From Mycobacterium colombiense (lineage in GTDB: Bacteria > Actinomycetota > Actinomycetes > Mycobacteriales > Mycobacteriaceae), in the NCBI RefSeq assembly GCF_001665835.1, contig NZ_LZSX01000057.1, positions 1 through 64,000 of the forward strand: DNA of 64,000 bases, read 5' to 3'. Shown here piece after piece: positions 62,283 through 64,000 of the stretch (position 1 is its first letter; every line of letters begins with the position of its first letter). The translations under genes were made by a program, and so were the position numbers. The notes under the pieces were generated by a model. The model had not been told where the DNA came from, did not search any database, and saw only the letters and a list, made by a program, of their open reading frames with translations.

Positions 62283-64000
62283 ATCTACATCGCCTCCCCC
62301 GAGCCGGAGACCGGCAAGTCGACCATCGCCCTCGGACTGCTGCACCGGTTGACCGCGACGGTCGCGAAAGTCGGTGTGTTCCGGCCCATTACGCGCTCAG
62401 ACGGCGACGAGCGCGACTACATCCTGGAACTGCTCCTGACGCGGACCACCGCGGGCCTGTCGTACGAGCAGTGCGTCGGCGTCACCTATCAGCAGCTGCA
62501 CGCCGACGGTGACGCCGCCCTCGCCGGCATCGTCGACGCCTACCACGCCGTGGCCGACGCGTGCGACGTCGTGGTGATCGTCGGCAGCGACTACACCGAC
62601 GTGACGCGGCCCGCGGAGCTTTCCACCAACGCGCGTATCGCGGTCAACCTCGGTGCGCCCCTGCTGCTGACGGTCAGCGGCAAGGGACGCACGGCCGCCG
62701 AGATCGCCAGCGTCATCGACGTCTGCCTGGCCGAGCTGGACGCCCAGCACGCCCACACCGCGGCGGTGGTGGCCAACCGCTGTGATCCGGCCGGACTGAC
62801 CGACATCGCCGCGGCCCTGCGCAAATTCGCCCAGCGCAGCTACGTGCTGCCCGACGAGCCGTTGCTGTCGGCGCCGACGGTGGCCGAGCTGGAGAAGGCG
62901 GTCGGCGGAACGCCGGTCAGCGGCGAGGAGTCGCTGCGCGAACGTGAGGTCACCGGCGTGCTGGTCGCCGGGATGACCGCCGACCACGTCCTGGAACGGC
63001 TGCGCGACGGCATCGCGGTCATCACGCCCGGAGACCGCTCGGACGTGGTGCTCGCCGTCGCCAGCGCCCATGCCGCGGAAGGGTTTCCGTCGCTGTCGTG
63101 CATCGTGCTCAACGGCGGCTTCGCGCTGCATCCGTCCATCGCCGCGCTGGTCGCGGGACTTCGGCTGCGGCTACCGATCGTCGCGACCGCACTGGGCACC
63201 TACGACACCGCCGGCGCGGCAGCCTCGGCGAGGGGCAGGGTCAGTGCGAACTCGCAGCGCAAGATCGACACCGCGCTGGAGCTGATGGACAGCCACGTCG
63301 ACGTCACCGATCTGCTTGCGCAGCTTGCTATTCCGATCCCCACCGTCACCACGCCGCAGATGTTCATTCACCAGCTGACGCTGCAGGCACGTTCGGATCG
63401 CAAGCACATCGTGCTTCCCGAAGGCGACGACGACCGGATCCTGCGGTCCGCCGGACGGGTGCTGCAGCGCCGCGTCGCCGACCTGACCATCCTGGGCGAC
63501 GAGGCTCGAATCCGCCAGCGTTCGGGGGAACTCGGCGTGGACTTGGGTGACGCCACGGTGATCGATCCGCGCACCAGCGGGTTGCGCGACGAGTTCGCCG
63601 ACCAGTACGCCGAGTTGCGCAAGGCCAAGGGCGTCACCGTCGAGCAGGCCCGCGAGGCCATGCGTGACGCAACGTATTTCGGCACCATGCTGGTGCACAA
63701 CGCCCATGTGGACGGCATGGTGTCGGGCGCCGCGCACACCACCGCGCACACCGTTCGGCCCGCGTTCGAGATCATCAAGACGGTCCCGGACGTCTCGACG
63801 GTGTCCAGCATCTTCCTGATGTGCCTGCCCGATCGGGTGCTGGCGTACGGCGACTGCGCGATCATCCCGAATCCGACACCCGAGCAGCTGGCCGACATCG
63901 CGATCTCGTCGGCCCGCACCGCCGCGCAGTTCGGTATCGAACCGCGGGTGGCGATGCTGTCGTACTCGACCGGCGACTCGGGTACCGGTGCTGACGTCGA
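62274..64000 (+). CDS. pta: Phosphate acetyltransferase (3' end outside window)
   Basis: GTG 62274 opens a frame that runs to the window end (575 complete codons; M. tuberculosis Pta has about 690). Interconverts acetyl-CoA and acetyl phosphate. N-terminal P-loop-like GTPase-type regulatory domain: [20 protein letters not shown]; the DRTGG domain in the middle ([18 protein letters not shown]); the catalytic domain begins at about residue 380 ([39 protein letters not shown], and near the window end [15 protein letters not shown]). In M. tuberculosis the order is fgd1-pta-ackA; here pta is 37 bp after fgd1, and a hairpin sits on its start. Confidence 0.95.
   Translation, partial: MTAIYIASPEPETGKSTIALGLLHRLTATVAKVGVFRPITRSDGDERDYILELLLTRTTAGLSYEQCVGVTYQQLHADGDAALAGIVDAYHAVADACDVVVIVGSDYTDVTRPAELSTNARIAVNLGAPLLLTVSGKGRTAAEIASVIDVCLAELDAQHAHTAAVVANRCDPAGLTDIAAALRKFAQRSYVLPDEPLLSAPTVAELEKAVGGTPVSGEESLREREVTGVLVAGMTADHVLERLRDGIAVITPGDRSDVVLAVASAHAAEGFPSLSCIVLNGGFALHPSIAALVAGLRLRLPIVATALGTYDTAGAAASARGRVSANSQRKIDTALELMDSHVDVTDLLAQLAIPIPTVTTPQMFIHQLTLQARSDRKHIVLPEGDDDRILRSAGRVLQRRVADLTILGDEARIRQRSGELGVDLGDATVIDPRTSGLRDEFADQYAELRKAKGVTVEQAREAMRDATYFGTMLVHNAHVDGMVSGAAHTTAHTVRPAFEIIKTVPDVSTVSSIFLMCLPDRVLAYGDCAIIPNPTPEQLADIAISSARTAAQFGIEPRVAMLSYSTGDSGTGADV

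Overview
The window is a GC-rich actinobacterial chromosome segment that is clearly mycobacterial. It carries the dnaK-grpE-dnaJ1-hspR operon with HspR (HAIR) boxes, clpB, ttfA, fgd1 (F420-dependent glucose-6-phosphate dehydrogenase), a type II flavohaemoglobin, rmlA, udgA, purA, purT, metZ, ndh and pta. Protein sequences and gene order fit a slow-growing Mycobacterium, possibly near the M. avium complex; the species is an inference. No rRNA, tRNA, CRISPR array, insertion sequence or prophage was seen, and the segment reads as core chromosome with small accessory inserts. Layout: 1-3.3 kb holds three tandem paralogues (the first cut by the window edge) with an N-terminal ASKHA-like domain, one membrane helix and a Pro/Gly/His-rich tail. 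3.4-7.8 kb holds udgA, a methyltransferase, a maleylpyruvate-isomerase-like protein, a SnoaL-like protein and rmlA (nucleotide-sugar supply for the envelope). 7.7-13.4 kb on the minus strand holds a YibE/F membrane protein, the aspC-type aminotransferase and a large Fe-S reductase with an unusual repeated Lys/Ala tail. 13.6-16.0 kb holds a membrane-anchored Hsp70-like protein and a Thr/Pro-rich single-pass protein. 16.0-19.3 kb holds a DUF1345 protein and a compact three-gene minus-strand cassette (glycine-zipper protein, LpqN-like protein, membrane protein) that is the best candidate for an uncharacterised system. 19.4-24.1 kb holds a DUF488 protein, a lipoprotein and an amidohydrolase/aldehyde-dehydrogenase pair divergent from a LysR regulator. 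24.1-33.8 kb is the heat-shock block: dnaK operon, then a minus-strand group (aldose epimerase, flavohaemoglobin, DUF3060 protein), then clpB, with SigH-like promoters and HAIR boxes in front of dnaK and clpB. 33.9-43.6 kb holds ttfA, an SDR, pyrE, a lipoprotein, a SpoU methyltransferase, a GH76 enzyme, a fused CoA-transferase, dedA, fba and two conserved proteins. 43.6-52.4 kb holds a metal exporter with an obvious operator, a site-2 protease, a secreted histidine phosphatase, purA, a hotdog protein, purT, a rhodanese and metZ. 52.4-58.4 kb on the minus strand holds ndh, a tiny secreted Cys-containing peptide and a four-gene acyl-CoA dehydrogenase/TetR operon. 58.5-64 kb holds a DUF3054 protein, a methyltransferase, a GNAT, an MBL-fold protein, fgd1 and a truncated pta. 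Functional threads: protein quality control (DnaK system plus ClpB under HspR/SigH), envelope building (UDP-glucuronate, dTDP-rhamnose, mycolate transport via TtfA), purine and methionine synthesis, and redox metabolism (Ndh, Fgd1, flavohaemoglobin, Fe-S reductase). Two architectural themes recur: many genes have a TAnnnT -10 hexamer 6-8 nt before the start codon (leaderless mRNAs), and three convergent gene pairs share a CTAG stop. From memory of M. tuberculosis H37Rv gene order, the segment from the flavohaemoglobin and clpB to purA is inverted relative to that genome.
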